Below, in pieces: positions 18,237-27,405 of a stretch of DNA of 64,000 bases (positions are counted from its first letter, which is position 1; every line of letters begins with the position of its first letter). The stretch is from contig OZ245921.1 of assembly GCA_965229695.1 (NCBI GenBank), positions 248,001 through 312,000 on the forward strand, given 5' to 3'. The position numbers and the translations under genes are program-made. This DNA is from JANSYL01 sp965229695 (GTDB lineage: Bacteria; Pseudomonadota; Alphaproteobacteria; Rhodobacterales; Rhodobacteraceae). The notes beneath the pieces were generated by a model, which did no database searches, was not told the DNA's origin, and saw only the letters and a list, made by a program, of their open reading frames with translations.

Positions 18237-18746
18237 GTGTCTGTGATTCCGTGTATCGACCAAGCCCAAGGTGCCACAGGCAATCCTTGTGCGGTAGCTG
18301 TTTGCAGCTCTGAATTGGCCGGTTCCCGCGACAAACTACAAGACGATGTCAGGTTTCGCGTTCTACGGCTTCTTGAACAGAACCCTGAAATGTCGCAACG
18401 CGATTTGGCGCAGGCCGTTGGTATCAGCACGGGAAGCGTTCACTACGTGTTGAAAGCGCTCGTCGACAAAGGTCTGGTCAAGCTGGGTAATTTCACCGCC
18501 AGCCAGGACAAGCGGCGTTATGCCTACGTGCTGACGCCCAAGGGTATTTCGGAGCGGGCAAAGCTGACGCAGCGCTTTCTGGTCCGCAAGATAGCGGAAT
18601 ACAGAATGCTTAGGGCTGAAATTGAAGATGTTCGCGGCGATCTTTCTCCGGCGGAATTGGCGGAATTGACGGAATTGACGGAATTGACGGAATTGACGGA
18701 ATTGACGGAATTGACGGAATTGAAACCCGCCACGCAAAAGGAGTAA
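18237..18746 (+). CDS. MarR-family EPS-associated regulator with ELT-repeat tail
   Basis: Up to 169 residues (GTG 18237; a start near the GTG at 18291 would fit the family length better). The body is the EPS-associated MarR type: FRVLRLLEQNPEMSQRDLAQ, VGISTGSVHYVLKALVDKGL, then YAYVLTPKGISERAKLTQRF. These winged-helix regulators sit in exopolysaccharide loci and are thought to control them. The C-terminus is extended by eight 3-residue units (AEL twice, TEL six times) from a 9-bp tandem repeat. Placed just before the UDP-sugar epimerase gene. Confidence 0.85.
   Translation: MSVIPCIDQAQGATGNPCAVAVCSSELAGSRDKLQDDVRFRVLRLLEQNPEMSQRDLAQAVGISTGSVHYVLKALVDKGLVKLGNFTASQDKRRYAYVLTPKGISERAKLTQRFLVRKIAEYRMLRAEIEDVRGDLSPAELAELTELTELTELTELTELTELKPATQKE
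18651..18722 (+). repeat. 9-bp tandem repeat (8 units) inside the MarR-type gene
   Basis: Eight back-to-back 9-bp units, two GCGGAATTG then six identical ACGGAATTG, translated as AEL AEL (TEL)x6. The unit is a multiple of three, so slippage would change the tail length without breaking the frame. Confidence 0.97.
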
Positions 18747-18805
18747 ATCGTGCATTCTATCGTATGTTCACATGGCTTTTTCCTCTCCGATTGGTACTTT
18801 CGCAA

Positions 18806-19819
18806 ATGACCCGCGTCTTTATCACCGGCACGGCTGGGTTCATAGGCTTCCACCTCGCCAAGCTGTTGCTTTTGGAAGGTTTTGTCGTTCACGGCTACGA
18901 CGGAATGACCGACTATTATGACGTCGCGCTCAAGCAGCGTCGCCATGCGCAGCTGCTGCAGAACCCTAATTTCGCGACCACCGAAGGAATGCTCGAAGAT
19001 GCGGAGCTCATCGACCGCGTCACCGATGACTTCCAGCCCGACGTGATCGTGCATCTCGCCGCCCAGGCTGGGGTACGTTACAGCCTCGAGAACCCCCGCG
19101 CTTACATCGACGGCAACGTGGTCGGAACCTTCAACGTGATGGAAGCGGCCCGACGGCTCGAGGTTAAGCATCTGCTGATGGCCTCCACGAGTTCGGTCTA
19201 CGGCGCCAACGAAGATATGCCGTTTGCCGAGACCGAAAAGGCCGACACGCAGCTGACGATCTATGCGGCCACGAAAAAGGCCAATGAGAGCATGGCTCAT
19301 TCCTACGCACACCTGTGGAATCTGCCGACGACCATGTTCCGGTTTTTTACGGTCTACGGCACCTGGGGGCGGCCGGATCTGGCGCTGTACAAGTTCGTCG
19401 ATGCGATCCTCGATAACCGCCCCATCGACATCTACAACCACGGCGATATGTATCGCGACTTCACTTATGTCGATGACCTGGTGCGCGGCATCCGCCTGCT
19501 GATCGAAGCGGTGCCCGAACGCCCCGCGACGCGCGAAGACATCCCCGACTGGGACAGCCTGTCGCCCGTGGCGCCCTATCGCGTGGTCAATATAGGCAAC
19601 TCGGACAAAGTGCGCCTGCTCGACTTCATCGACGCCATCGAAGACGCCTTGGGCAAGACAGCCATCCGTAACTACATGGACATGCAAAAGGGCGACGTCC
19701 CTGCGACCTGGGCCAACGCCGAAGCCCTGCAAAACCTCACCGGCTATCGGCCACAAACGGATTTCAAGGACGGGATCGCGCGTTTCGTGGATTGGTTCCG
19801 AGAATACTATGGGAAATGA
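18806..19819 (+). CDS. UDP-glucuronate 4-epimerase-like SDR enzyme
   Basis: 337 residues from ATG 18806, chosen because MTRVFITGTAGFIGFH is the family N-terminus; an in-frame ATG at 18764 would add 14 unrelated residues, and neither has a strong RBS. Extended SDR: NAD site TGTAGFIG (7-14), STSSVYG, catalytic Y153-AAT-K157, and RFFTVYGTWGRPD as in UDP-glucuronate/UDP-galactose 4-epimerases. Makes UDP-galacturonate (or a similar C4 epimer) for the polysaccharide. Follows the MarR gene by 60 bp. Confidence 0.87.
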   Translation: MTRVFITGTAGFIGFHLAKLLLLEGFVVHGYDGMTDYYDVALKQRRHAQLLQNPNFATTEGMLEDAELIDRVTDDFQPDVIVHLAAQAGVRYSLENPRAYIDGNVVGTFNVMEAARRLEVKHLLMASTSSVYGANEDMPFAETEKADTQLTIYAATKKANESMAHSYAHLWNLPTTMFRFFTVYGTWGRPDLALYKFVDAILDNRPIDIYNHGDMYRDFTYVDDLVRGIRLLIEAVPERPATREDIPDWDSLSPVAPYRVVNIGNSDKVRLLDFIDAIEDALGKTAIRNYMDMQKGDVPATWANAEALQNLTGYRPQTDFKDGIARFVDWFREYYGK

Positions 19820-19822
19820 GTC

Positions 19823-20694
19823 ATGAAGCTTGTAAAAAACACCTTGCGAAAGACTGTGCGTCCTTTTTTCATTTTTCTGAAATCTACGGGATTTACGCCG
19901 CCAGAGTTTGTGTTTCGACATCTTCATAGCACAGGGCCATTTGTTGTAGATTTACCAGGCAATCACGGTTCGCTCCGCCTCATGTCGTGGGGCCACAAGC
20001 TGGAGAACAAACTGTTCTGGCTTGGCTGGACCGGGCAGGAACCGGATGAACGGCGTTGGTGGGGCCGGATTCACTGGATGCGGCCTGCGTTCTGGATATC
20101 GGGGCAAACACCGGAACATTTGCCTTGATGGCAAAAGCCTTCAACAAAGAATCCACGGTGCATGCCTTTGAACCCATTGCCCGAATTGCAGCGCTGGCAC
20201 GCGAGAACTGCAAGGTTTCCGGACTGGACGTCACCATCTTTGAAAGGGCCGTGGCCGGTCAGGAAGGGGAACTTCCCATCTACGATCCAGGCGGGTCCAA
20301 CGCATACAGCGCCTCTCTGAATTCGGAGTTTCTATCGGGCCACAAGGATCAATACATGGTTCCGGTCACAACGATCGACGCGCATTGCGCTGCGCATGAC
20401 CTAGATCCCGATCTGATCAAAATCGATGTCGAGGGCGTTGAGGGAAAGGTTTTGCTTGGTGCACGCGAAACGCTTGCGCGCAAACGGGCCATTATCTTTT
20501 GCGAATGGCTTGGTCACTCTGAATCCCATGCGCAAGCACGGGCGCTCCTTGATGAAATGGACTACGTCTGTGTCGATATTAAGCTGGGAAAAATCGTCAC
20601 TATTGAAACCACCCGGGTTCATGACGAACGCAACATTCTTTTGAGCCCCAAACATCGTGTCAATGACCTCCTTGAGAAAGGGCCGCTGACGTAA
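19823..20694 (+). pseudogene. FkbM-family methyltransferase, frameshifted
   Basis: The first part (from ATG 19823, FWLGWTGQEPDERRWW) and the second (CVLDIGANTGTFALMAKAF, AFEPIARIAALARENC, LIKIDVEGVEGKVLLGAR) are in different frames, joined near 20055. Together they make a normal FkbM methyltransferase: motif I LDIGANTG binds SAM, and IDVEG closes the fold. Such enzymes O-methylate polysaccharide sugars. As read, one base is lost or gained and the protein would end at ~101 residues. A TTG at 20056 could start the catalytic part alone but lacks a good RBS. Confidence 0.8.
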
Positions 20695-20768
20695 GCACAG
20701 GGCAGGATGTGCAAACCAGCGCTGGGTTTTTCTCTCGGAAATCTTAGAACTTAAATGGAAAGCCATTG

Positions 20769-22040
20769 ATGACAGATGACACATCGATAGCGATTGTTGG
20801 CCTCGGCTACGTGGGCCTGCCGCTTGCCGTTGAATTCGGAAAGCACCGCCCGACCATCGGGTTTGACATTAACGCGGAGCGGATCGCAGAGCTGCAATCG
20901 GGCCAGGACCGGACACGAGAAGTGGAGCCGGATGAACTGGCGTCCGCGCAGCATCTGACTTACACAACGGACCTGGATGCGATTGCCGCGTCGCAGATCT
21001 ATATCGTGACCGTGCCCACCCCCATCGACGCCTACAAACAGCCGGATCTGACGCCGCTGCGCAAGGCTTCGGAAACGGTTGGCAAGGTGCTGAAGAAGGG
21101 CGACATCGTCATTTACGAAAGCACCGTCTATCCCGGCGCCACCGAGGAAGACTGCGTGCCTGTGCTGGAGCGGGTCTCGGGCCTGACCTTCAATCAGGAT
21201 TTCTTTTGCGGCTATTCGCCAGAGCGGATCAACCCGGGCGACAAACTGCACCGCCTGACCACGATCACCAAGGTGACGGCGGGCTCCACGCCAGAAACCG
21301 CGGACACCGTAGATGCGCTTTACTCCGGCATCGTCACCGCAGGCACCCACAAGGCTGATAGCATCCGCGTTGCCGAGGCCGCGAAAGTGATTGAAAACAC
21401 GCAACGCGACCTGAACATTGCCCTGGTCAACGAACTTGCGATGATCTTCCACAAAATGGGCATCGACACCGAGGCCGTATTGAAGGCAGCAGGGACCAAA
21501 TGGAACTTCCTGCCTTTCCGCCCCGGCCTTGTCGGGGGGCACTGCATCGGGGTCGATCCCTATTACCTGACCCACAAAGCCGAGGCGATCGGCTATCACC
21601 CGCAGGTGATCCTTGCGGGGCGCCGGATCAACGACCGCATGGGCGCCTTTGTCGCCAGCGAGTTGGTCAAGGCAATGATCCGCAAAGGGATTGCAGTCAA
21701 GGGCGCACGCGTGTTGGTCATGGGGTTGGCGTTCAAGGAAAACTGCCCCGACTTGCGCAACACCCGCGTTGTCGATGTGGTGTCGGAGCTGCGCGACTAC
21801 GGCATCGAAGTAGACATCCATGATCCTTGGGTCGACGCCGAGGAAGCGACGCATGAATACGGCCTCAGCCTGACCGAAACCCCGGACGCTGGCGCCTATG
21901 ATGCGGTGATCCTCGCCGTGGCGCACGACACGTTCCGCGAGCGCGGCGTTTCCGCTCTGCGCGATCTGGGACGCAATACCCATGTGCTCTACGATCTCAA
22001 GAGCGTTTTTGATCCCGGCGACAGTGATCTGAGGTTGTGA
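20769..22040 (+). CDS. UDP-N-acetylhexosamine 6-dehydrogenase (TviB/WbpA type)
   Basis: 423 residues from ATG 20769. NAD-dependent two-step oxidation of UDP-GlcNAc or UDP-GalNAc to the uronate. Rossmann site IVGLGYVGLPLA at the N-terminus, VPTPID, YESTVYPGATEEDC, SPERINPGD, and the catalytic cysteine in VGGHCIGVDPYYL (~259). C-terminal UDP-binding domain with LGLAFKENCPDLRNTRV-like sequence (here GLAFKENCPDLRNTRV). The wording of the VGGHCIGVDPYYLTHKAE segment favours TviB-type HexNAc dehydrogenases over UDP-glucose dehydrogenase. Confidence 0.9.
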   Translation: MTDDTSIAIVGLGYVGLPLAVEFGKHRPTIGFDINAERIAELQSGQDRTREVEPDELASAQHLTYTTDLDAIAASQIYIVTVPTPIDAYKQPDLTPLRKASETVGKVLKKGDIVIYESTVYPGATEEDCVPVLERVSGLTFNQDFFCGYSPERINPGDKLHRLTTITKVTAGSTPETADTVDALYSGIVTAGTHKADSIRVAEAAKVIENTQRDLNIALVNELAMIFHKMGIDTEAVLKAAGTKWNFLPFRPGLVGGHCIGVDPYYLTHKAEAIGYHPQVILAGRRINDRMGAFVASELVKAMIRKGIAVKGARVLVMGLAFKENCPDLRNTRVVDVVSELRDYGIEVDIHDPWVDAEEATHEYGLSLTETPDAGAYDAVILAVAHDTFRERGVSALRDLGRNTHVLYDLKSVFDPGDSDLRL

Positions 22041-22125
22041 TGGACCAGCTCTTCCAGTCCCTGATGTCCGGCCCAGTGTGTCGCGAACCGTTCTCCCCTG
22101 CTTTGCAGACGAGGCATCATTTGCC

Positions 22126-23001
22126 ATGACCGTTGTTGAACCGATAGATCTCGGATCCGACGCCGAGAAGCAGAAAATCGTTGAGCTTCAACGACATGCC
22201 TTTGGTGATTTCGGCGAAGACCTGTTCGATCACATTCTGCGCGCAACCCCGCGCGGGGCCGTTGGCTACGGCATTCATGACGCCGGGCGCCTCGTTGCTT
22301 TCAATGCGTTCATGGGGCATTCGGTTCACCGCGCGGGCCAAACCGGGATCGCGTATCAATCGTGCATGACCGCGACCCACAAAGAGTACGGTGGTCGTGG
22401 CTATTTCTCGAAAATCATTCGCCACGCTCAGCAGGATCTGAAGGCGCGCGGCGGGGCTTTAATTTTTGGGTTTCCCAACCACAATTCCGGCCCCATCTTC
22501 GTCGAGAAGCTGGGGTTCACCCTGGCGGACAACCGGCCTTGCGTTTTCTTGCGTACCCCGGTGGGACTTTCTGGCCAGATCGATGGCGCGAAGCTCTTGC
22601 ACGAGTTGGCAAATGATCAGTCGATCACCTTTGATATGCGCGAAACCGCCGCCTGGAAATCTCAAAGAGACGACAGTTTTTTCGAGATGGACAACCTGAC
22701 CAATTACGTTTTTGGCAAGGTGCAGCGCAAAAAGATCAAGGGTCTGCCGATCAACCTGATGGTGATCGGTGGTTATGAGATCAACAAACCACATCAGTTC
22801 GGCAAGCTGATAAGCAGGGCGATGACAAAGGTGGGGGCCCAGTTTGCGCGCACCAACGCCAACGCCCACGGTCCCCTCGCGCGCGCCAGTCGTCTGCGCC
22901 GGTCAACCGCCAAGACCGAACCGACCATCGCCTTCCCTCTGAACTGGGATGTCGAGGCGAAACACGTCGAAGCCTGTGGAGGCATCAAGGATGTCTATTA
23001 G
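22126..23001 (+). CDS. GNAT-family N-acetyltransferase
   Basis: 291 residues from ATG 22126. The N-terminal half is a GNAT fold: the acetyl-CoA loop region reads TATHKEYGGRGYFSKIIRHA, followed by FGFPNHNSGPIFVEKLGF. Proteins of this build are common in polysaccharide and surface-modification loci and acetylate amino sugars or unknown amines. The last 120 residues are a variable substrate domain. Stop overlaps the start of the next gene, so they are co-translated. Confidence 0.75.
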   Translation: MTVVEPIDLGSDAEKQKIVELQRHAFGDFGEDLFDHILRATPRGAVGYGIHDAGRLVAFNAFMGHSVHRAGQTGIAYQSCMTATHKEYGGRGYFSKIIRHAQQDLKARGGALIFGFPNHNSGPIFVEKLGFTLADNRPCVFLRTPVGLSGQIDGAKLLHELANDQSITFDMRETAAWKSQRDDSFFEMDNLTNYVFGKVQRKKIKGLPINLMVIGGYEINKPHQFGKLISRAMTKVGAQFARTNANAHGPLARASRLRRSTAKTEPTIAFPLNWDVEAKHVEACGGIKDVY

Positions 23002-23845
23002 GCGCAGGCTCGCCCATCTTCATAACCGCACACGCCTTGCTCTGATGGGGCGCGCCCGCGCCAGCCGCATCAGCCTTGTGCCAGTATTTCATGTCGAGAA
23101 GCTCTACAACGACGCCTATCACGGAGCGCTTTGCAGCTTTCTCAAGGGGTATCGGGATATGACCGGGAAGCGCGCGGTCATCACCTGCATGACGCCGCTT
23201 TCGCCGATCCTCGAAGCGCAGATGCAGGAGGCCGGGTTTTCAGCGGAGCGCTACTGGGCGCGGATCGCCGAAGCCGCCGAAAACGGGATTGTTGGGCTGC
23301 ACGGGCATTTTGTGCGCGCCCCGCTGGAAAATGGCCTGCGCCCAATGCATCACGCCTTTCACGATCTGGACGTGATCTGTGACCAGATTGGTCGTGAACT
23401 TGAAGCATTGCGCGCGCATGGGCTGATCGAAAACGACCGGCTCATTTACTCTGGCGGCTGGTGGTTCATTACGCCGGGATTCCGCGATGTGCTGACGGAC
23501 TTCGGGTTCCATTGGGATTATTCCCTGTCGTCCAGCGCCTTCAATGTCTCTCCCGGCTCTGCCGCAATCACGGCTCGGGTGGGGTCCGAACGCGCTTCCC
23601 TCAGTCCCCCCATTCGCTCGGCCACTGCCGTCAGTGGGCTAGCGCGACCGGGGCGGCCGTATCAGGCGATAGGCAAGATCCTCGCGGAACGGCCGGCCGA
23701 AGCGTCGTCCGAACAGCGGCTATCGCTTTACTCCCATGATTACGACCTAAGCCTGAGGCCAGCCCTACAAATGACCGAACGCTTTTGCAGGGCCGGTTTT
23801 TCTTTTCACGAACCCGAGGCCTATGCCGCAGGGGGCACCGCATGA
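22991..23845 (+). CDS. Polysaccharide deacetylase-like protein
   Basis: 284 residues from ATG 22991, overlapping the GNAT stop by 11 bases. Segments AVITCMTPLSPILEAQMQEA, GIVGLHGHFVRA and FGFHWDYSLSSS resemble the NodB/glycoside-hydrolase-deacetylase barrel: substrate-binding aromatic residues and an HGH pair that could bind metal. The canonical DD/HxxxH set is not complete by eye, so the family call is tentative. Paired with the GNAT gene, which would give opposing acetylation and deacetylation activities on the same glycan. Confidence 0.5.
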   Translation: MSIRRRLAHLHNRTRLALMGRARASRISLVPVFHVEKLYNDAYHGALCSFLKGYRDMTGKRAVITCMTPLSPILEAQMQEAGFSAERYWARIAEAAENGIVGLHGHFVRAPLENGLRPMHHAFHDLDVICDQIGRELEALRAHGLIENDRLIYSGGWWFITPGFRDVLTDFGFHWDYSLSSSAFNVSPGSAAITARVGSERASLSPPIRSATAVSGLARPGRPYQAIGKILAERPAEASSEQRLSLYSHDYDLSLRPALQMTERFCRAGFSFHEPEAYAAGGTA

Positions 23846-23953
23846 GCACGGTTGGCATCGCACGCCCCCGGCATTTCATTGGCAGACGCGGCGTCCGCAG
23901 TATAGCGCGGTGTGCGGGCGCCGACCGACACCCCCTTCGGGACGGAGGCTGAC

Positions 23954-24880
23954 ATGAAACCGACCTTTTACATTATCGGCGCTCCGAAATGCGAGACCAC
24001 ATCCTGGGCGGCATATCTGGCTGAGCATCCCATGGTGCAGTTCTCCGAGCCCAAAGAGCTCAATCATTTCAACACCGATATGAGAACTGCGCACAACCGC
24101 ATCGTGGCCTCGGATACCGAATACGAAGTGCGCTTCGACCGTCCTGACACGGTGCCCGCGTCCGGAGAGGCGACACCGTTTTATCTGTACTCGTCTCGAG
24201 CCGTGCCCCGTCTCGCCGACTATACGCCAGACGCAAAGATCGTGATCCTGCTGCGCGAGCCGGTCTCTTTCTTTCGATCATTGCACCAGCAGTTTCTTTA
24301 CCGACGGATCGAGACCGAAGCAGACCCCCGCAAAGCATGGGAGGGGTAAGGCCAACGCCAGTTCCCGGGCAACCCTGACGGCGAAACCCTCGCCCGCCAT
24401 CTGGACTACAAGGCCGTCGGCGATTTCAACACGCAAGTGATGCGCGTTCTGGAGCATTTCACGGCCGATCAGGTTTATATTGCCTGGATGGAAGACTGGA
24501 AGAATGACCCGGCGTGGCTATACCGCGAACTTGCTGGGTTCCTTGGGATCGACGGAAGTTTTCCGCTGAGTTTCGAAGTCCACAACGCCGCGAAGCGGCA
24601 CCGGAGCGCGACCTTGTCCCGCCTGACCATCCGTCCTCCAGGCTGGGTCATGGCGACGTCGCGCGCAGTCAAGCATTTGCTGGGCGTTAAGCGTCTGGGC
24701 GTCGCGGCGCGCCTTCGGGAAATGAACACCGCCCACGATGTCGCCAAAACGCTGCCCGCAGACCTGGAGGCGGAGATCAAGGCCTATTATCGGGACGGTC
24801 TTGCGGCCCTGAACCAGCGCAGCGCGGAGCTGGGCATTCTCAGGCGTCCGAACGCCGACCAACCGCATGGGCGGGCCTGA
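23954..24880 (+). pseudogene. PAPS-dependent sulfotransferase, nonsense-mutated
   Basis: One frame from ATG 23954 (GGAGG upstream) to TGA 24880, interrupted by TAA at 24347. Family signatures: FYIIGAPKC..TTSWAAYLAEHP (5'-phosphosulfate loop), FSEPKELNHFN, GEATPFYLYSSRAVPRLADY, IVILLREPVSFFRS (3'-phosphate-binding Arg/Ser) and, after the stop, YIAWMEDWKNDPAWLYRELA. The P-loop glycine of PKxGTT is glutamate (PKCETT). Stop plus loop change indicate loss of polysaccharide sulfation. The stop fits a single C-to-T change of CAA. Confidence 0.85.
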
Positions 24881-24984
24881 AATATGTCGATACCACTTCG
24901 CACAACGGCTTTGGCGCTGATATGCAGCCGAACGCTCTTTGACAAGGCATTGCTCGTTCCTCGCCAACCTCTTGGGAGAAAAAC

Positions 24985-25767
24985 ATGAAAACCGTCATAC
25001 TTGCTGGTGGACTCGGGACGCGTTTGTCCGAGGAAACCGTGATCCGTCCAAAACCGATGGTCGAAATTGGCGGCTTCCCAATCCTTTGGCACATCATGAA
25101 AATCTACGCGAGCCATGGGTTGAAGGATTTCATCGTGTGCTGTGGCTACAAAAGCTATGTCATCAAGGAATACTTCGCGAACTACGCGCCGCATGTCTCT
25201 GACCTGCGCATCGACATGCAGCAAAACAAGATCGAGTTTCTGAACAACAATGCCGAAGACTGGACTGTGACCCTTGTCGAGACCGGACGAGACACGATGA
25301 CGGGTGGCCGACTGAAACGTATACGGGATTATATCGGCGAGGATGAAGCGTTTTGCTTTACCTATGGTGATGGTGTCTCGGATGTGAATATCACCGAACA
25401 GATCGCATTTCATAAGGCCCATGGAAAGCTGGCCACCGTCACGGCGGTCGAGCCCAGCGGACGCTACGGTGCGCTTGGCCTGCAAGGCTCGAAAGTTGTC
25501 AAATTCATGGAAAAACCCTCCGAGGGCGCGGGCTGGATCAACGGCGGCTTCTTCGTTTTGTCGCCCAGGATCTTCGACTTCATCGAAGGCGACCACACGA
25601 GTTGGGAGGTGGAGCCGCTGACCGAGATTACCCATGTTGGTCAACTCGAAGCGTATCTGCATCGCGGCTTCTGGCAATCCATGGACACGCTGCGCGACCG
25701 CACAGTGCTGGAAAAGATGTGGGCCAGTGGCAATGCCCCCTGGCGGACCTGGAGTACACCGTCGTGA
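24985..25767 (+). CDS. rfbF: Glucose-1-phosphate cytidylyltransferase
   Basis: 260 residues from ATG 24985 behind GGGAGAAA. Makes CDP-glucose from CTP and glucose-1-phosphate, the entry to CDP-hexoses. Nucleotidyltransferase fold with N-terminal ILAGGLGTRLSEET and IRPKPMVEIGG, FCFTYGDGVSDV (metal/sugar site), PSGRYGALGL, VKFMEKP, and the RfbF end RGFWQSMDTLRDRTVLEKMWASGNAPW. The end overlaps the GTG of rfbG (GTGA), so translation is coupled. First enzyme of the CDP-sugar branch. Confidence 0.93.
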   Translation: MKTVILAGGLGTRLSEETVIRPKPMVEIGGFPILWHIMKIYASHGLKDFIVCCGYKSYVIKEYFANYAPHVSDLRIDMQQNKIEFLNNNAEDWTVTLVETGRDTMTGGRLKRIRDYIGEDEAFCFTYGDGVSDVNITEQIAFHKAHGKLATVTAVEPSGRYGALGLQGSKVVKFMEKPSEGAGWINGGFFVLSPRIFDFIEGDHTSWEVEPLTEITHVGQLEAYLHRGFWQSMDTLRDRTVLEKMWASGNAPWRTWSTPS

Positions 25768-26831
25768 AGGACTTCTGGTCAGGCAAACGGGTTCTCATCA
25801 CCGGTCATACCGGTTTCAAAGGATCGTGGCTGAGCCTCTGGCTGAGCGATCTTGGTGCAGATTTGTTCGGAATTGCCTTGGCGCCCGAAGAGGGAGGTTT
25901 GTTCGAGATGCTGTATTTGTCGTCGCGGATGGCCCACAGCCTTCTCGACATCCGTGACGCAGAGCAGCTGCAGGCCCGCGTAGCCGAGATTGATCCCGAT
26001 ATCGTGTTTCACCTCGCGGCGCAGCCGCTGGTCATCGATGGCTATCAGCGCCCGCTTGAAACCTTTGACACCAACGTGATGGGCACGGCCAACCTGTTGA
26101 ACGCCCTGCGGGACGGTGACAAACGCCGCGCGATCGTTTGCGTGACAACCGACAAGGTCTACAAAAACCGCGAGTGGGAATTCGGCTATCGCGAAGACGA
26201 TACGCTAGGCGGACATGACCCCTACAGCGCCTCCAAGGCGGCTGCAGAACTGGTCGCGGAGTGTTACGGGCGCAGCTTTTTTCACGGCGACAGCCCGGTG
26301 CGCATGGCGACGGCCAGGGCGGGCAATGTGATTGGTGGCGGTGATATGTCGGCCAATCGGCTGGTACCTGATATCGCGCGGTCCTTGTCGAGACGCGAAG
26401 CGCTGGCCCTGCGGCACCCGACCGCGACGCGCCCCTGGCAGCACGTGCTTGACCCCTTGGGCGGATACATCGCGCTGGCCGAGGCGCTTTTTGCTGACGA
26501 GTCTCGCGCGCTGCCGACCGCGTTCAACTTCGGCCCGGATCGGGACTCTGAACGGACCGTTGCCCAGTTGGTGCAGGCTGCCGGCAGAACCTGGGAATTG
26601 GACCAGCCGATCAACGGAGTCGACAGCGTCTTTCACGAGACCGAAAGCCTGATGTTGAACACCGACCGCGCCGCCACGGTTCTGGGATGGTACCCGCGCT
26701 GGAGATTTGATGCGGCCGTGGCCGAGACCATGCACTGGTACAAGGCCCGTTTTGAGGACGAAGTCTTTGACGCGCAGGCCTTTACCATGTCTCAGATAGA
26801 AAGGTTCCGTTGTGAAAATCACACCGCTTGA
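25764..26831 (+). CDS. rfbG: CDP-glucose 4,6-dehydratase
   Basis: 355 residues from GTG 25764, overlapping rfbF. Converts CDP-glucose to CDP-4-keto-6-deoxyglucose. NAD-binding TGHTGFKGSWLSLWL (RfbG hallmark), HLAAQPLV, VTTDKVYKN, YSASKAAAEL (catalytic YxxxK), ARAGNVIGGGD and RPWQHVLDPLGGY are all family-specific. The last codons overlap the next gene, the RmlC-like epimerase. The product is the branch point for 3,6-dideoxy, 6-deoxy and amino sugars. Confidence 0.94.
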   Translation: MKDFWSGKRVLITGHTGFKGSWLSLWLSDLGADLFGIALAPEEGGLFEMLYLSSRMAHSLLDIRDAEQLQARVAEIDPDIVFHLAAQPLVIDGYQRPLETFDTNVMGTANLLNALRDGDKRRAIVCVTTDKVYKNREWEFGYREDDTLGGHDPYSASKAAAELVAECYGRSFFHGDSPVRMATARAGNVIGGGDMSANRLVPDIARSLSRREALALRHPTATRPWQHVLDPLGGYIALAEALFADESRALPTAFNFGPDRDSERTVAQLVQAAGRTWELDQPINGVDSVFHETESLMLNTDRAATVLGWYPRWRFDAAVAETMHWYKARFEDEVFDAQAFTMSQIERFRCENHTA

Positions 26832-27363
26832 GATCCCGGCCGTCCACCTGATCGAGCTGGAACAACGACGCGACGCGCGCGGTTTTTTCGCGCGATTGAG
26901 CTGCCAGGCCGAAGTGGCAGAGGCCGGGCTGACGGGCAACTGGTTGCAGATCAACAACTCCCTCACGGCAGACGCCGGCGTGGTGCGCGGATTGCATTTC
27001 CAGCGCCCACCCAGCGCCGAGGTCAAAATGGTGCGCTGTGTTCGCGGCGCCATTTTCGATGTGGCGGTTGATCTGCGGGACGGATCGCCCAGCTTTGGGC
27101 AATGGGTCGGACGCACGCTCACCGCAGACAGCCGGGACATGCTGTATATTCCCGAAGGCTTCGGCCATGGCTTCCAGAGCCTCGAGCCTGACAGCGAGAT
27201 CATTTACTTCAACACGGCGAATTACGCCCCCGAGCTGGAAGGCGGCGTCCGTTACGACGATGCGGACATCGGCATAGACTGGCCGCTGCCGATTTCCTTC
27301 ACCTCGGAGCGGGACAATGCCCTGCCGTCTTTGAGAGACCTTGACCCCATCAAGCTTGCCTGA
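26812..27363 (+). CDS. RmlC-like sugar 3,5-epimerase (CDP-sugar context)
   Basis: 183 residues from GTG 26812, start inside the end of rfbG. dTDP-4-keto-6-deoxyglucose 3,5-epimerase (RmlC) fold: catalytic His62 in VVRGLHFQRPP, core VRGAIFDVAVDLRDGSPSFG, YIPEGFGHGFQ, and the terminal DADIGIDWPLP. Since the preceding enzymes make CDP-4-keto-6-deoxyglucose and no rmlA/B is present, it probably epimerises the CDP-linked sugar. dTDP use cannot be excluded. Confidence 0.85.
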   Translation: MKITPLEIPAVHLIELEQRRDARGFFARLSCQAEVAEAGLTGNWLQINNSLTADAGVVRGLHFQRPPSAEVKMVRCVRGAIFDVAVDLRDGSPSFGQWVGRTLTADSRDMLYIPEGFGHGFQSLEPDSEIIYFNTANYAPELEGGVRYDDADIGIDWPLPISFTSERDNALPSLRDLDPIKLA

Positions 27364-27405
27364 CGAAACCAAGACAATTTCCCCCTGCGCAAACGGAAAG
27401 CCCCT

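Noticed and set aside
18651..18722. Considered as a CRISPR-like array
   Set aside because: Units of 9 bp without spacers, inside a coding gene; it is a minisatellite.
18524..19927. Antisense frame containing the repeat SVNSVNSVN
   Set aside because: It is the reverse reading of the ELT repeat and the epimerase gene, not a real repeat protein.
20751..22127. Long open frame opposite the UDP-sugar dehydrogenase
   Set aside because: The plus-strand gene is a clear enzyme family; the antisense frame is a GC artefact.
23842..23952. 36-codon open frame between the deacetylase-like gene and the sulfotransferase, with an ATGA overlap
   Set aside because: Arg-rich with no family resemblance and no RBS of its own; possible but unsupported.
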